Assembly (NCBI RefSeq): GCF_038066595.1
Contig: NZ_JBBUTH010000008.1
Location: 186,001 to 250,000 of the forward strand
DNA from: Pseudaquabacterium inlustre
GTDB taxonomy: Bacteria > Pseudomonadota > Gammaproteobacteria > Burkholderiales > Burkholderiaceae_C
DNA length: 64,000 nucleotides
Reading direction: 5' to 3'
Positions 30,726-41,077 of this stretch are shown in pieces. The notes under the pieces are model-generated. The model made no database searches and was not told the DNA's origin. It was given only the letters and a program-made list of their open reading frames with translations. How positions within the stretch are numbered: the stretch's first letter is position 1; the number at the start of each line of letters is the position of its first letter. Made by a program: the position numbers and the translations under genes.

Positions 30726-31769
30726 ATGTACGGATCCCTGCGCCGCTATTTCTCCACCGACCTGGCCATCGACCTCGGCACCGCCAACACGCTGATCTAC
30801 GTGCGCGGCAAGGGCATCGTGCTCGACGAGCCCTCGGTGGTGGCCATCCGCCACGAAGGCGGCCCCAACGGCAAGAAGACCATCCAGGCCGTGGGCAAGG
30901 AGGCCAAGGCCATGCTGGGCAAGGTGCCCGGCAACATCGAGGCCATCCGCCCGATGAAGGACGGCGTGATCGCCGACTTCACCGTCACCGAGCAGATGCT
31001 CAAGCAGTTCATCAAGATGGTCCATCCGCGCTCGGTGCTGCGCCCCAGCCCGCGGATCATCATCTGCGTGCCCTGCGGCTCCACCCAGGTCGAGCGCCGC
31101 GCCATCCGCGAATCGGCACTCGGCGCCGGCGCCAGCGAGGTCTACCTGATCGAGGAACCCATGGCCGCGGCCATCGGCGCCGGCCTGCCGGTGAGCGAAG
31201 CCTCGGGCTCCATGGTCGTCGACATCGGCGGCGGCACCACCGAGGTGGGCGTCATCTCGCTGGGCGGCATGGTCTACAAGGGCAGTGTGCGCGTGGGCGG
31301 CGACAAGTTCGACGAAGCCATCATCAACTACATCCGCCGCAACTACGGCATGCTGATCGGCGAGCCCACCGCCGAGATGATCAAGAAGAACATCGGCTCG
31401 GCCTTCCCCGGCAGCGAGGTGAAGGAGATCGAGGTCAAGGGCCGCAACCTCAGCGAAGGCGTGCCGCGCTCGTTCACCATCAGCAGCAACGAGATCCTCC
31501 AAGCCCTGACCGACCCGCTGAACCAGATTGTCTCCAGCGTGAAGAACGCGCTGGAGCAGACGCCGCCCGAGCTGGGCGCCGACATCGCCGAACGCGGCAT
31601 GATGCTCACCGGCGGCGGCGCGCTGCTGCGCGACCTGGATCGCCTGCTGGCCGAGGAAACCGGCCTGCCGGTGCTGGTGGCCGAAGACCCGCTGACCTGC
31701 GTGGTGCGCGGCTGCGGCATGGCACTGGAGCGCATGGAGCGCCTGGGCTCGATCTTCACCTCCGAGTAA
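30726..31769 (+). CDS. mreB: Rod-shape-determining actin homologue MreB
   Basis: The 347-residue protein polymerises on the inner face of the membrane and guides lateral wall synthesis. It begins with a short amphipathic helix (MYGSLRRYFSTD) followed by phosphate-1 motif LAIDLGTANT, and carries the actin-type VDIGGGTTEV and MLTGGGALL motifs (about 165-174 and 292-300). ATG 30726 matches the usual beta-proteobacterial start, although no clear ribosome site precedes it. It heads the mreBCD-mrdA-rodA operon. Confidence 0.97.
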   Translation: MYGSLRRYFSTDLAIDLGTANTLIYVRGKGIVLDEPSVVAIRHEGGPNGKKTIQAVGKEAKAMLGKVPGNIEAIRPMKDGVIADFTVTEQMLKQFIKMVHPRSVLRPSPRIIICVPCGSTQVERRAIRESALGAGASEVYLIEEPMAAAIGAGLPVSEASGSMVVDIGGGTTEVGVISLGGMVYKGSVRVGGDKFDEAIINYIRRNYGMLIGEPTAEMIKKNIGSAFPGSEVKEIEVKGRNLSEGVPRSFTISSNEILQALTDPLNQIVSSVKNALEQTPPELGADIAERGMMLTGGGALLRDLDRLLAEETGLPVLVAEDPLTCVVRGCGMALERMERLGSIFTSE

Positions 31770-31841
31770 GGTCCGAAGCACCGGCCGTGGCACACCCACC
31801 GCCGCGCCCGCCCTGACATTGCGCCTGCGCCGCAGCCCCTC

Positions 31842-32846
31842 ATGTCGCTCGGCACGATCGACCGTACCCCGCCGCCCTTCTTCCGCCAGGGCCCGTCGGC
31901 ACTGACCAAGCTGGTGCTGTGCTCGGCGCTGGCCGTCTTCCTGATGGCGGCCGACACGCGCTTCAAGCTCACGCGACCGCTGCGCGCCGCGCTGGCCACC
32001 GCGCTGCTGCCGGTGCAGCAGGCGCTGAAGTGGCCGGTGCGCCTGGCCGACGAGGCCGGCGGCTACCTGCAGGGCCTGGATGCCGCGCGCAGCGCCGAAA
32101 ACGCCGCCCGCGTGCAGCTGGCGCGCCAAGCCGAGCGCGTGGCCCGCGGCGACCAGCTGGCCCAGGAAAACGCCCGCCTGCGCGCCTTGCTGGAATTGCG
32201 CCCGGCGCTGGCCGTGCCCTCGGTCAGTGCCGAGGTGCTGTACGAGGCCGCCGACCCGTATTCGCGCAAGCTGTTCATCGACCGCGGCGAGCGCCACGGC
32301 GTGACGCTGGGCGCGCCGGTGGTCAACGAGGCCGGCGTGCTGGGCCAGGTGACGGCGGTGTACCCGCTGTCGGCGCTGGTGACCTTGCTGACCGACCGCG
32401 ACGCCGCGATCCCAGTGCTCAACGAGCGCACCCAGCAGCGCAGCGCGGCCTTCGGCGGCGCCGAGGGCGGCGGCGCGCTGGAGTTGCGCTTCGTGGCCGC
32501 CAACGCCGACGTGAAGGCCGGCGACCGGCTGCTGACCAGCGGCATCGACGGCGTCTATCCGCCGGGCCTGACCGTGGGCACCGTGACCCGCGTGGACCGC
32601 CGCGCCGATGCCGGCTTCGCCCGCATCCTGCTGGCGCCCGCGGCCGGCATCGACGGCGTGCGCCACCTGCTGGTGCTGCAGCCCACGGCGCAGCAGATGC
32701 CGCCACGGCCCGAGCCCGCGCCCGAGCCGGCCAAGGCCGACAAGTCCGCCAAGGGTGCCGGCAAGGCCGCGGCCAAGTCGGGCGCCGCATCGGCCACGGC
32801 CGCAGCGTCCGCCGCCCCTGCCAGCGCTGCCGGGAGCCGGCCATGA
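31842..32846 (+). CDS. mreC: Rod-shape-determining protein MreC
   Basis: The 334-residue protein has a short cytoplasmic N-terminus, one membrane helix (about 27-47), a periplasmic coiled coil (about 70-115) and the MreC beta domain (about 120-285, with SRKLFIDRGERHGV and VYPPGLTVGTV). The last 45 residues are Ala/Lys/Pro-rich low complexity. It links MreB to PBP2 and RodA. The stop overlaps mreD by four bases. Confidence 0.95.
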   Translation: MSLGTIDRTPPPFFRQGPSALTKLVLCSALAVFLMAADTRFKLTRPLRAALATALLPVQQALKWPVRLADEAGGYLQGLDAARSAENAARVQLARQAERVARGDQLAQENARLRALLELRPALAVPSVSAEVLYEAADPYSRKLFIDRGERHGVTLGAPVVNEAGVLGQVTAVYPLSALVTLLTDRDAAIPVLNERTQQRSAAFGGAEGGGALELRFVAANADVKAGDRLLTSGIDGVYPPGLTVGTVTRVDRRADAGFARILLAPAAGIDGVRHLLVLQPTAQQMPPRPEPAPEPAKADKSAKGAGKAAAKSGAASATAAASAAPASAAGSRP

Positions 32847-33367
32847 TCCGCCCGCTGGGCTCCGCCAACCAGCTGCTGCTGCCGGCCAACCCGCTGTTCA
32901 TCGGCTTCTCGCTGGTGCTGGCGGTGCTGCTGGAGATGACGCCGATCGGCCGCCATCCCGGCTCGCCCGACCTGGTGGCCCTGGTGCTGGTGTTCTGGAA
33001 CGTCTACCAGCCGCGCCGCGTCGGCGTGGGCTGGGCCTTCGTGTTCGGCCTGGTGATGGACGTGCACGAGGGCGCGGTGCTGGGCCAGCATGCGCTGGCC
33101 TACACGCTGCTGGCCTACTTCGCGATCACCATGCACCGGCGGCTGCTGTGGTTTCCGGTGCCGGCGCAGGCGCTGCAGGTGCTGCCGCTGTTCGCGGCGG
33201 CGCACGGCGTGTCGCTGCTGGCGCGCATGATCGCCGGAGGCATGTTCCCCGGCTGGGGCCTGATGCTGGCGCCGCTGGCCGAGGCCGCGCTGTGGCCGCT
33301 GGTGGTGTGGCTGCTGCTGGCGCCGCAGCGCCGCGCCCCTGATCCCGACGAAAACAGACCGCTGTGA
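32843..33367 (+). CDS. mreD: Rod-shape-determining protein MreD
   Basis: The 174-residue integral membrane protein with about five helices completes the MreBCD scaffold. It contains VFGLVMDVHEGAVLGQHAL (about 65-83), the conserved MreD loop. Both ends overlap neighbours: ATGA with mreC and GTGA with mrdA, indicating translational coupling through the operon. Confidence 0.93.
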   Translation: MIRPLGSANQLLLPANPLFIGFSLVLAVLLEMTPIGRHPGSPDLVALVLVFWNVYQPRRVGVGWAFVFGLVMDVHEGAVLGQHALAYTLLAYFAITMHRRLLWFPVPAQALQVLPLFAAAHGVSLLARMIAGGMFPGWGLMLAPLAEAALWPLVVWLLLAPQRRAPDPDENRPL

Positions 33368-35436
33368 CGGAACTGAAGGATCTGGATCGGGAGCTGGGGC
33401 GCTTTCGCACCCGCCTGATCGCCGCCGCGCTGTTCGTGCTGCTGTGCTTCGGCCTGCTGGGCACGCGGCTGTTCTGGCTGCAGGTGGTGCGCCACGATGA
33501 CCTGGCCGAGCAGGCCGAGGCCAACCGCATCGCGGTGGTGCCCATCGTGCCCAACCGCGGCCTGATCATCGACCGCCACGGCGTGGTGCTGGCCACCAAC
33601 TACTCGGCCTACACGCTGGAGATCACGCCGGCCAAGGTGCAGGGCGAGCTCGACAAGGTCATCGACGCGCTGGCCGAGGTGGTGGAGATCGCACCCAAGG
33701 ACCGGCGGCGCTTCAAGCGCCTGATGGACGAGAGCAAGAGCTTCGAGTCGCTGCCGATCCGCAACCGCCTGTCCGACGAGGAACTGGCGCGCTTCACCGC
33801 GCAGCGCTTCCGCTTTCCGGGCGTGGATGTGCGCGCGCGGCTGTTCCGCACCTACCCGCTGGGCGAGACCGGCTCGCACCTGGTGGGCTACATCGGCCGC
33901 ATCAACAACGCCGAGCAGAAGGCCATGGACGACTGGGCCGACGAGGACCAGGCCAACTACCGCGGCACCGAGGTCATCGGCAAGCTGGGGCTGGAGCAGC
34001 GCTACGAGCGCGAACTGCACGGCACGACCGGCTTCGACCAGGTGGAAACCTCGGCCGGCGGCCGCGCCGTGCGCCGCCTGGGCAGCCACCCGGCCACGCC
34101 GGGCAACACGCTGCGGCTGAGCGTGGACATCAAGCTGCAGATGCTGGTGGAGCAGCTGTTCGGCGAGCGGCGCGGCGCGCTGGTGGCCATCGACCCGCGC
34201 ACCGGCGAGGTGCTGGCCTTCGTCAGCAAGCCCACCTTCGACCCCAACCTGTTCGTCGACGGCATCGACGTGGACAGCTGGCGCGAGCTGAACGAGTCCA
34301 TCGACAAGCCGCTGCTCAACCGTGCGCTGCGCGGCACCTACCCGCCGGGCTCCACCTACAAGCCCTTCATGTCGCTGGCCGCGCTGGCCACCGGCAAACG
34401 CACGCCACAGCAGGCCTATGCCGACCCCGGCTACTTCAACTTCGGCAACCACCGCTTCCGCGACGACAAGGAGGGCGGCCACGGCATGGTGGACATGTAC
34501 CGCTCCATCGTGCAGAGCTGCGACACCTACTACTACATCCTGGCCAGCGAGATGGGCGTGGACCTGATGGCCGAGCAGCTGGCGCCCTATGGTTTCGGCC
34601 AGCTCACCGGCATCGACCTGGACGGCGAGGTCAAGGGCGTGCTGCCCTCCACCACCTGGAAGCAGAACGCCTACCGCAAGCCCGAGCAGAAGCGCTGGTA
34701 CGCAGGCGAGACCATCTCGCTGGGCATCGGCCAGGGCTACAACAGCTTCACCATCCTGCAGCTGGCCCAGGCCACGGCCACGCTGGCCGCCGGCGGCCAG
34801 CGCCACAAGCCCCACCTGGTGCGCGAGGTGGTCGACGTGGTGTCGGGCGCCTCGCGCAAGGTGGCCGCCGAGCCGCTGACGCCGGTGCCGATCAAGCCCG
34901 AGCACATGGAGGTGATCCGCCGCGCGCTGGTGGGCGTGAACATCGAGGGCACCTCGGCCACCGCCTTCCGCGGCGCCGGCTACCAGGCCGCCGGCAAGAC
35001 CGGCACGGCCCAGGTGGTGAGCATCGGCAAGAACGAGAAGTACAACGCCGCCAAGATGGCCGAGCACCTGCGCGACCATGCGCTGTACATGGCCTATGCG
35101 CCGGCCGAGGCGCCGCAGGTGGCGCTGGCACTGATCGTCGAGAACGCCGGCTTCGGCGCCCAGGCGGCCGCGCCGATCGCGCGCCGCGTGTTCGACTACC
35201 TGCTGCAGGGCCAGTGGCCCAGCGACGAAGACATGGCCGCCACCCGCCAGGGCCAGAGCAGCGCACCGATCGGCACGCCGCGGCGCGCGGCCGAGGTGCC
35301 GCTGCCGGGCCAGCCGATGGCGCCGGCGTTGGGCGCCAGTGCCGCCAGTGCCGCCAGCGCTGCAAGCGCCGCCGGTGCCAGCAGTGGCGCCCGCACGGCC
35401 AGCGCCGCTGCGGCCACCCCAGGAGCCTCGCGATGA
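33364..35436 (+). CDS. mrdA: Penicillin-binding protein 2 (elongasome transpeptidase)
   Basis: The 690-residue class B PBP has one N-terminal membrane helix (about 15-40), a dimerisation domain and a transpeptidase domain with the catalytic Ser330 in STYK, an SCD motif at 385-387 in place of SxN, as usual for PBP2, and KTG at 545-547. It crosslinks lateral wall peptidoglycan with RodA. A GTG start at 33364 overlaps the mreD stop. The C-terminal 60 residues are Ala/Ser-rich and probably disordered, which lengthens the protein relative to E. coli PBP2. Confidence 0.96.
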   Translation: MTELKDLDRELGRFRTRLIAAALFVLLCFGLLGTRLFWLQVVRHDDLAEQAEANRIAVVPIVPNRGLIIDRHGVVLATNYSAYTLEITPAKVQGELDKVIDALAEVVEIAPKDRRRFKRLMDESKSFESLPIRNRLSDEELARFTAQRFRFPGVDVRARLFRTYPLGETGSHLVGYIGRINNAEQKAMDDWADEDQANYRGTEVIGKLGLEQRYERELHGTTGFDQVETSAGGRAVRRLGSHPATPGNTLRLSVDIKLQMLVEQLFGERRGALVAIDPRTGEVLAFVSKPTFDPNLFVDGIDVDSWRELNESIDKPLLNRALRGTYPPGSTYKPFMSLAALATGKRTPQQAYADPGYFNFGNHRFRDDKEGGHGMVDMYRSIVQSCDTYYYILASEMGVDLMAEQLAPYGFGQLTGIDLDGEVKGVLPSTTWKQNAYRKPEQKRWYAGETISLGIGQGYNSFTILQLAQATATLAAGGQRHKPHLVREVVDVVSGASRKVAAEPLTPVPIKPEHMEVIRRALVGVNIEGTSATAFRGAGYQAAGKTGTAQVVSIGKNEKYNAAKMAEHLRDHALYMAYAPAEAPQVALALIVENAGFGAQAAAPIARRVFDYLLQGQWPSDEDMAATRQGQSSAPIGTPRRAAEVPLPGQPMAPALGASAASAASAASAAGASSGARTASAAAATPGASR

Positions 35437-36587
35437 GCGTCGTGTTCGAACGGCCCAGCCTGTGGCAGCGCCTGAAGCCGGTACTGGGCGGCTTCGACGG
35501 CCCGCTGACCGCGGTGGTGCTGATGCTGGCCGCGCTCGGGCTGGTGACCATGTACTCGGTGGGCTTCGACCACGGCACGCGCTTCGCCGACCATGGCCGC
35601 AACATGATGATCGGCGCGGTGGTGATGCTCATCGCCGCCCAGGTGCCGCCGCAGCGGCTGCAGACGCTGGCCGTGCCGCTGTACACGCTGGGCGTGCTGC
35701 TGCTGCTGGCCACGCTGGCCTTCGGCATCACCAAGAAGGGCGCCACGCGCTGGATCAACCTGGGCATCGTGATCCAGCCCAGCGAGATCATGAAGCTGGC
35801 CATGCCGCTGATGCTGGCCTGGTGGTTCCAGAAGCGAGAGGGCCAGTGGCGCACGCCCGAGTTCGCCATCGCCGGGCTGCTGCTGCTGGTGCCGGTGCTG
35901 CTGGTGGCCAAGCAGCCCGACCTGGGCACGGCCATCCTGGTGCTCTCGTCGGGGCTGTACGTGCTGTTCTTTGCCGGCCTGTCGTGGCGGCTGATCGTGC
36001 CCGTGCTGCTGCTGGGTGCCGTGGGCATCACCACCATCGTGTTGATGGGCGACACGCTGTGCCAGCCCGAAGTGGCCTGGCACGGCCTGCGCGACTACCA
36101 GAAGCAGCGTGTGTGCACCCTGCTCGACCCCACGCGCGACCCGCTGGGCAAGGGCTTCCACATCCTGCAAGGCATGATCGCCATCGGCTCGGGCGGCCTC
36201 ACCGGCAAGGGCTTCATGAGCGGCACGCAGACGCACCTGGAGTTCATTCCCGAGCGCACCACCGACTTCGTGTTCGCCGGCTTCGCCGAGGAGTTCGGCC
36301 TGCTCGGCGCCGGCCTGCTGCTGGTCTGCTACATCGCGCTGATCTTCCGCGGCCTGGTCATCGCGGCCCAGGCGCCCACCGCCTTCTCGCGCCTGCTGGC
36401 TGGCGCCATCACGCTGAGCTTCTTCACCTACGGCTTCGTCAACCTGGGCATGGTCAGCGGCATCCTGCCAGTGGTGGGCGTGCCGCTGCCCTTCATCAGC
36501 TATGGCGGCACTGCGATGGTGACGCTGGGCCTGGCGCTGGGCATGCTGATGTCCATCGCGCGCAGCCGCGGGCTGATGCAACGCTGA
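35433..36587 (+). CDS. rodA: Peptidoglycan glycosyltransferase RodA
   Basis: The 384-residue SEDS-family membrane protein polymerises glycan strands in the elongasome. Recognisable signatures are GATRWINLG (about 105-113), PSEIMKLAMP, KQPDLGTAI with the conserved Asp (about 163-171), QGMIAIGSGGLTGKG and FISYGGTAM near the end. About ten membrane helices are expected. ATG 35433 overlaps the mrdA stop (ATGA). It is the last gene of the operon. Confidence 0.96.
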   Translation: MSVVFERPSLWQRLKPVLGGFDGPLTAVVLMLAALGLVTMYSVGFDHGTRFADHGRNMMIGAVVMLIAAQVPPQRLQTLAVPLYTLGVLLLLATLAFGITKKGATRWINLGIVIQPSEIMKLAMPLMLAWWFQKREGQWRTPEFAIAGLLLLVPVLLVAKQPDLGTAILVLSSGLYVLFFAGLSWRLIVPVLLLGAVGITTIVLMGDTLCQPEVAWHGLRDYQKQRVCTLLDPTRDPLGKGFHILQGMIAIGSGGLTGKGFMSGTQTHLEFIPERTTDFVFAGFAEEFGLLGAGLLLVCYIALIFRGLVIAAQAPTAFSRLLAGAITLSFFTYGFVNLGMVSGILPVVGVPLPFISYGGTAMVTLGLALGMLMSIARSRGLMQR

Positions 36588-36598
36588 CTGGGGCACCC

Positions 36599-36620
36599 GG
36601 CCTTGCGGGTACGCAAGGCC
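36599..36620. terminator. Hairpin terminator between rodA and the histidine kinase gene
   Basis: GGCCTTGCG (36599-36607) and CGCAAGGCC (36612-36620) form a perfect 9-bp stem with a GGTA loop in the 50-base convergent gap; further inverted CACCCG/CGGGTG bases extend outside it. It likely ends the rod-shape operon transcript. Confidence 0.6.
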
Positions 36621-36637
36621 ACCCGCCGGGCGGGTGC

Positions 36638-38167
36638 TCAGTCGGCTTGGGGCGGCCCAGCGCTCGACTGAGCCGCGTCTGCCACCGTCGGGCCCCAGGC
36701 CACCAGCGGAAAGCGCACCGTGAACAGCGCCCCCGGCGCCTGGCCCTGCGCCATCGCCACACTGCGTGGACGGGCGTCGGCGATGCTCATCTCGGCGCCA
36801 TGCTGCTGCACGATCTCGTTGACGATGGCCAGGCCCAGGCCGCTGCCGTCGGTGTTGGTGCCGAGTGCGCGGTAGAAGGGCTCCAGCACCAGCGCGCGCT
36901 CGGCCTCGGGGATGCCCGGGCCGGTGTCCTCCACCTGCAGCACCACCACCTGGCCGAACGGGTCGTCCATCACGCGCACCGTCACCGTGCCCCCGGCCGG
37001 GGTGTACTGCAGCGCGTTGTCTACCAGGTTGCGCACCAACTCGCGCGCCATCACCGGCTGGCCCAGCAGGCGGCCGTGCAGTGCCGCGTCGGCCTCGGGG
37101 CCCTCGTAGCCCAGGTCGATGCGCTTGTCCATGGCCTTGGGTACGAAGTCGCGCACCGTCTCGCGCGCCAGCTCCACCAGGTTCACCGTCTCGGGCTGGC
37201 GCGCCAGCGTGCGTGCCTCGGCACGCGCCATGGCGAGCAGCTGGTTCACCATGTGCGCGGCGCGCTCGCTGGAATGCGCGATGTACTGCAGCGAGCGGCC
37301 CAGCGACTTGGCGTCCTGCTGGCCGGCGTCGATCTCGCGCTGCGCCAGCTCGGCCTGCATGCGCAGGCCGGCCAGCGGCGTCTTCAGCTGGTGCGCGGCA
37401 TCGGCCAGAAAGCGCTTTTGCGTGCGCATCGACTGGTCCAGCCGCGCCAGCAGATCGTTGATGGCGCTGACCAGCGGCGCCACCTCCTCGGGCACGTCGC
37501 GCTCGGGCAGCGGCGCCAGGTCATGCGGCTCGCGGCGGCGGATGCGCTGCTGCAGTTCATTGAGCGGCTTGATGCCGCGCGCCAGCGCAAACCACACCAG
37601 CAGCACGGCCAGCGGCAGCACCACGAACTGCGGCACGATCACGCCCTTGATGATCTCGGTGGCCAAGCGCGAGCGCTTGTCCAGCGTCTCGGCCACCTGC
37701 ACCAGCACCGGCAGTTCGCCCGGCACGCCGGTGGGCGGCAGCCACAGGTAGGCCACGCGCACGCCGTCGCCTTGCAGCTCGTCGTCGCGCCAGCGCAGCT
37801 CCTGCGGCGCGGCGGGGGTGTCCTCGGGAACCGGCAGGTTGCGGTCACCGGCCACGAATTCGCCCCGCGCCCCCAGCACCTGGTACAGCACGCGTTCGGC
37901 GTCGTCGGTGCGCAGCACCTCGCTGGCCACCTCGGGGTGGCGCAGCCGGATGGTGCTGGCCTTCTCGATGCTGCCCGGCTCCACCACCACCTGCCGCGCC
38001 ACGGTGCGCGCCATGGCCGCCAGCTCACGGTCGAAGGGCCGGCTGGCGATGCTCTGCGCCACCAGCCAGGTCAGGGCCACGCTCAGCGGCCACAGCAGCA
38101 GCAGCGGCGCGAGCATCCAGTCGAGGATCTCGCCGAAGAGCGAGCGCTGTTCGCGGGGGGTGTCCAT
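36638..38167 (-). CDS. Sensor histidine kinase, TctE-like
   Basis: The 509-residue membrane kinase has a first helix at about 17-40, a periplasmic 2CSK-type sensor domain (about 45-165), a second helix (about 173-197), a HAMP linker, a HisKA domain with phospho-acceptor His259 in AAHQLKTPL, and an HATPase domain with NLVDNALQYTP, DTGPGIP and GSGLGLAIV. This arrangement matches TctE-type kinases that respond to carboxylates. It partners the response regulator upstream (38306-38977), although 138 bases with a palindromic repeat separate the two genes. Confidence 0.93.
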   Translation of the reverse strand: MDTPREQRSLFGEILDWMLAPLLLLWPLSVALTWLVAQSIASRPFDRELAAMARTVARQVVVEPGSIEKASTIRLRHPEVASEVLRTDDAERVLYQVLGARGEFVAGDRNLPVPEDTPAAPQELRWRDDELQGDGVRVAYLWLPPTGVPGELPVLVQVAETLDKRSRLATEIIKGVIVPQFVVLPLAVLLVWFALARGIKPLNELQQRIRRREPHDLAPLPERDVPEEVAPLVSAINDLLARLDQSMRTQKRFLADAAHQLKTPLAGLRMQAELAQREIDAGQQDAKSLGRSLQYIAHSSERAAHMVNQLLAMARAEARTLARQPETVNLVELARETVRDFVPKAMDKRIDLGYEGPEADAALHGRLLGQPVMARELVRNLVDNALQYTPAGGTVTVRVMDDPFGQVVVLQVEDTGPGIPEAERALVLEPFYRALGTNTDGSGLGLAIVNEIVQQHGAEMSIADARPRSVAMAQGQAPGALFTVRFPLVAWGPTVADAAQSSAGPPQAD

Positions 38168-38260
38168 GGTGATGCGTGGCAGGATAACGCCCGGCCGTTC
38201 GCACAGCGCGAACCCAACCCAGCGATCGCCGCGGATCCGGCTCTGCCGGGCCGCTCGCGA

Positions 38261-38305
38261 TGCCCCCTTGAGGGGGAAGCGCCGCAGGCGCCTCGGGGGT
38301 GGGCC

Positions 38306-38308
<3 letters not shown>
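38261..38308. repeat. Palindromic intergenic repeat between the two-component genes
   Basis: Two adjacent perfect stems, CCCCC-TTGA-GGGGG (38263-38276) and GCGCC-GCA-GGCGC (38279-38291), are followed by CTCGGGGGTGGG and run into the last codons of the response regulator gene. This style of element is widespread between genes in Comamonadaceae and relatives; similar pieces are at 4230-4287 and 7338-7405 here. Confidence 0.6.
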
Positions 38309-38977
<669 letters not shown>

Positions 38978-39114
38978 CTTCGTCTCCTGCTGGTGCCCTG
39001 CCGTGACCAGAACCCGGCGCGCACCGGCCGGCTGGACTCGAATTGATTCTAGGCAGCCCGACACTTGCACATCCTGACAGCACGGCCCGGCGCGGGTTCA
39101 TCTGCACTGTGGAC

Positions 39115-39143
39115 TTGACCAGGCTGTTCAAACATACAGTAAC
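39115..39143 (+). promoter_or_regulatory. recA promoter with LexA (SOS) box
   Basis: CTGTTCAAACATACAG at 39124-39139 fits the LexA consensus CTGT-N8-ACAG exactly. TTGACC at 39115-39120 is a good -35, and AGTAAC at 39138-39143 lies 17 bases further on as a weak -10, so LexA would cover the space between the two. The start codon is 43 bases after the box. Confidence 0.88.
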
Positions 39144-39182
39144 TCGGCTATCATCGGGCCACGTACCCGAGGAGAGCCCACC

Positions 39183-40229
39183 ATGGACGCACCCGTGAAA
39201 GCACTGAACACCGAAAAAGCCAAGGCCCTGCAAGCCGCCCTCGCCCAGATCGAGAAGCAGTTCGGCAAGGGGTCCATCATGCGGCTGGGCGACGGCGAGG
39301 CCGTCGAGGCGCTCGAGGTCGTCTCCACCGGCTCGCTGGGCCTCGACATTGCGCTGGGCGTCGGCGGCCTGCCGCGCGGCCGCGTCGTCGAGATCTACGG
39401 CCCCGAGTCCTCGGGCAAGACCACGCTCACGCTGCAGGTCGTGGCCCAGATGCAGAAGCTGGGCGGCACCTGCGCCTTCATCGATGCCGAACACGCACTC
39501 GACACCGCCTACGCGCAAAAGCTCGGCGTCAACCTGCAAGAGCTGCTGATCAGCCAGCCCGACACCGGCGAGCAGGCGCTCGAGATCGTCGACGCCCTGG
39601 TGCGCTCCGGCTCGGTCGACCTGGTCATCGTCGACTCGGTGGCCGCGCTCACCCCCAAGGCTGAACTCGAAGGCGAGATGGGTGACAGCCTGCCCGGCCT
39701 GCAGGCCCGCCTGATGAGCCAGGCCCTGCGCAAGCTCACCGCCACGATCAAGAAGACCAACTGCATGGTCGTCTTCATCAACCAGATCCGCATGAAGATC
39801 GGCGTGATGTTCGGCAACCCCGAAACCACCACCGGCGGCAATGCGCTCAAGTTCTACAGCTCGGTGCGCCTGGACATCCGCCGCACCGGCAGCATCAAGC
39901 GCGGTGAAGAGGTCATCGGCAGCGAGACCAAGGTCAAGGTCGTCAAGAACAAGGTCGCGCCTCCGTTCAAGACCGCCGAGTTCGACATCCTCTACGGCGA
40001 AGGCACCAGCCGCGAGGGCGAGATCATCGACATGGGCGTCGAGGCCAAGATCGTCGACAAGTCCGGCGCCTGGTACGCGTACAACGGCGAGAAGATCGGC
40101 CAGGGCAAGGACAACGCCCGCGAGTTCCTGCGCGAGAACCCCGACATCGCGCTGGAAATCGAAAACAAGGTGCGTGAGGCCCTGGGCGTGCCGCTGCAGC
40201 CCGGCCCGGCCGGCGACGCCGAGGCCTGA
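39183..40229 (+). CDS. recA: Recombinase RecA
   Basis: The 348-residue ATPase forms filaments on single-stranded DNA, pairs homologous strands and triggers LexA self-cleavage. Walker A GPESSGKT is at 73-80, followed by LVIVDSVAALTPKAE with the Walker B Asp, the loop L1 region and NQIRMKIGVMFGNPETTTGG leading into loop L2. Length and all signatures are normal. A ribosome site GAGGAG precedes ATG 39183, and recX follows after 14 bases. Confidence 0.99.
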   Translation: MDAPVKALNTEKAKALQAALAQIEKQFGKGSIMRLGDGEAVEALEVVSTGSLGLDIALGVGGLPRGRVVEIYGPESSGKTTLTLQVVAQMQKLGGTCAFIDAEHALDTAYAQKLGVNLQELLISQPDTGEQALEIVDALVRSGSVDLVIVDSVAALTPKAELEGEMGDSLPGLQARLMSQALRKLTATIKKTNCMVVFINQIRMKIGVMFGNPETTTGGNALKFYSSVRLDIRRTGSIKRGEEVIGSETKVKVVKNKVAPPFKTAEFDILYGEGTSREGEIIDMGVEAKIVDKSGAWYAYNGEKIGQGKDNAREFLRENPDIALEIENKVREALGVPLQPGPAGDAEA

Positions 40230-40243
40230 ACCCAGGCACCGGG

Positions 40244-40828
40244 GTGCCGCCGCGTCCCGCCTCGCTGAAAGTGCGCGCGCTGCAATGGCTGGCGCAGCGC
40301 GAGCACAGCCGCGCCGAATTGCGCGCGCGGCTGCTGCGCGCCGCCGCCGGCCGACCGGTGCCGCCACCCGCCGTCAGTGCGCCGGGTTGGGCGGCCCCGC
40401 TCGAAGGCCCGGCGGGCGACGGTGATACCTTCGCGGCCGATGCCCCCGACGATGATTCGCAGGCGGGCGCTGATCCGGTCGATCACGCCCCCGAGGTCGA
40501 TGCGCTGCTCGACTGGTTGAGCGCACGCGGCTACCTGTCCGACCAGCGCTTCATCGACAGCCGCATCCACACCCGCCAGGGCCGCTACGGCAACCTGCGC
40601 ATCGAGCGCGAACTGGCCCAGCACGGCCTGGCCCCCGACGCCGACACCCGCCAGCAACTGCGCGACACCGAACTGGCCCGCGCCCATGAGGTCTGGCAGC
40701 GCAAGTACGGCGCGCCCGCGGCTGACCCCGGCGAGCGGCTGCGCCAGATGCGCTTTCTGGCCGGCCGAGGCTTCTCGTCCGACGTGGTGCGGCGCGTCAT
40801 CCGCGGCCTGACCGACGACGAGGCCTGA
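40244..40828 (+). CDS. recX: RecA regulator RecX
   Basis: The 194-residue protein binds and restrains RecA filaments. It has the RecX helical repeats: ALQWLAQREHSRAELRARLL (about 11-30) and the later block with LLDWLSARGYLSDQRFIDSR (about 88-107), then RFLAGRGFSSDVVRRVIRG at the end. Between the first and second repeats lie about 50 residues rich in Pro, Ala, Gly and Asp that shorter homologues lack. A GTG start at 40244 is used, 14 bases after recA. Confidence 0.88.
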   Translation: MPPRPASLKVRALQWLAQREHSRAELRARLLRAAAGRPVPPPAVSAPGWAAPLEGPAGDGDTFAADAPDDDSQAGADPVDHAPEVDALLDWLSARGYLSDQRFIDSRIHTRQGRYGNLRIERELAQHGLAPDADTRQQLRDTELARAHEVWQRKYGAPAADPGERLRQMRFLAGRGFSSDVVRRVIRGLTDDEA

Positions 40829-41077
40829 AGCCTCCGGAGCCCCCCCATCCAGGGGCCCCCTCCAGCGCCTGCCAACCCGTCTTCACGACGTGCCGAAACG
40901 GCACAAGCGCAATGCCCGACTGCGCCACCGCGACACTCGTTCGGGTTTTCCGCAGTGCAACATGATAAATTGCGCAGGTTTGCTCGCCCCGCCTCGGGCG
41001 CCGGGCCAACACCGGGCTTGCCCACGGCGCGCCGTGCGCAGGCAGCACAAAGTTCTCTCGACAGCCAAGAGCCCACG

